Source: Clostridiaceae bacterium (GTDB lineage Bacteria; Bacillota; Clostridia; Clostridiales; Clostridiaceae). From it: 6,682 nt of DNA. The stretch is taken from assembly GCA_003510765.1 (NCBI GenBank), contig DOKV01000036.1:1-6682 (forward strand), given 5' to 3'. The notes under the pieces are model-generated. The model saw only the letters and a program-made list of their open reading frames with translations. It was not told the origin of the DNA and did no database searches. Both the position numbers and the translations under genes were made by a program. This document shows, in pieces, positions 6,218 to 6,682 of this stretch. Numbering within the stretch: position 1 is the first letter of the stretch; every line of letters starts with the position of its first letter.

Positions 6218-6682
6218 CTATTTTCTCAAAGGATTCAGTAAGAGGGCAAGTACCATGGTGAATACGGACATGAGGGCGATGGTTCCACCAGGGGCACTGT
6301 CGATGACATAGGAAAAAACAAGTCCTAAGAGTACATCGATGAGGCCAATGCCAATGCTGAGAAAGAGGGTTTTTCGAAACCCTTGACGAAACTGCATGGC
6401 TGTGGCCACTGGAAGGACAATGAGGGAGGAAATCACCAGGACCCCTGTGATTCGTATGGATACAGCGATGGATAACCCCATGAGTAAAGCGAAGATATAA
6501 TTGACTCTTTTCACAGGAATATTGATGATGCTGGCACCATCTTCATCAAAGGTGGTGTAAATCAACTCGTTATAGTAGTAGGACACCACAGAAACCGTCA
6601 AGAGGGTTACCAGAAGGACCATGAGAAGGTCTTGCCTTGTGACGGTCAAAATACTCCCAAAGAGGTATTGGTTGATGTTGGT
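6218..6682 (-). CDS. ABC-3 family metal transporter permease (ZnuB/MntB-like), 5' end outside window
   Basis: This is the C-terminal 154 residues of an integral membrane permease of the ABC-3 family, which imports Zn2+, Mn2+ or Fe2+ together with a solute-binding protein and an ATPase. The visible part opens with TNINQYLFGSILTVTRQD, typical for the middle of these proteins. It continues with four or five hydrophobic segments, including ITGVLVISSLIVLPVATAM, the conserved helix near the C-terminal third of the family. Family members are usually about 265-280 residues, so roughly 110-120 residues and probably the ATPase and binding-protein genes lie beyond base 6682. The TTG at 6647-6649 is an internal leucine, since the frame stays open and family-like to the window edge. 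The gene ends at TAG just before the shared terminator. Which metal it carries is not determined; the nearby Fur-type regulator fits metal control. Confidence 0.88.
   Translation of the reverse strand, partial: TNINQYLFGSILTVTRQDLLMVLLVTLLTVSVVSYYYNELIYTTFDEDGASIINIPVKRVNYIFALLMGLSIAVSIRITGVLVISSLIVLPVATAMQFRQGFRKTLFLSIGIGLIDVLLGLVFSYVIDSAPGGTIALMSVFTMVLALLLNPLRK

Noticed and set aside
6647..6649. TTG as the start of the ABC permease
   Set aside because: The frame continues upstream to the window edge with residues typical of the family (NINQYLFGSI), so this is an internal leucine.

Overview
The window reads like an ordinary chromosomal segment of a low-to-mid G+C Gram-positive anaerobe, most likely a member of the Clostridia. 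The clues are very strong AGGAGG ribosome binding sites, sigma-A-type promoters (TTGAAA-17-TATAAT), short intergenic gaps closed by A/T-flanked hairpin terminators, one TTG start, and a phosphofructokinase of the pyrophosphate-dependent type. Base composition looks like the mid-40s % G+C by eye. I cannot name the genus from this sequence.

Layout. Bases 1-2315 (+) hold a two-gene operon: an MFS exporter whose first few residues lie outside the window, followed 17 nt later by a 366-residue regulator with an ArsR-type winged helix at its C-terminus and about 270 residues of unassigned N-terminal domain. A hairpin terminator closes it. Bases 2444-3544 (+) encode a DUF3810-type membrane protein with an HExxH zinc-peptidase-like motif. 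A bidirectional terminator separates it from two minus-strand regulators, an Lrp/AsnC protein (3693-4136) and a Fur-family metalloregulator (4294-4716). Each of these has its own promoter, and a terminator lies between them. Divergent from fur is a PPi-type 6-phosphofructokinase gene (4901-6109, +). A second bidirectional terminator separates it from the 3' end of a zinc/manganese-type ABC permease gene (6218-6682, minus) that runs out of the window.

How the genes relate. The exporter and the large ArsR-type protein probably form an efflux unit controlled by a ligand the regulator senses. The Fur-type regulator and the ABC-3 permease are both metal-homeostasis genes and may be functionally linked, although pfp sits between them on the other strand. 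The fur promoter carries a TTCGTA-N12-TACGAA inverted repeat over its -10 region, a plausible autoregulatory operator. The remaining genes look like independent units.

No mobile element, CRISPR array, tRNA or rRNA is visible, and no intergenic gap exceeds about 185 nt. The most notable signals are the long sensor-like domain on the ArsR regulator, the operator-like repeat at fur, and a strong local excess of the palindrome CCATGG (18 copies by hand count), which also forms the stems of both convergent terminators. I found no clear-cut new multi-gene system.
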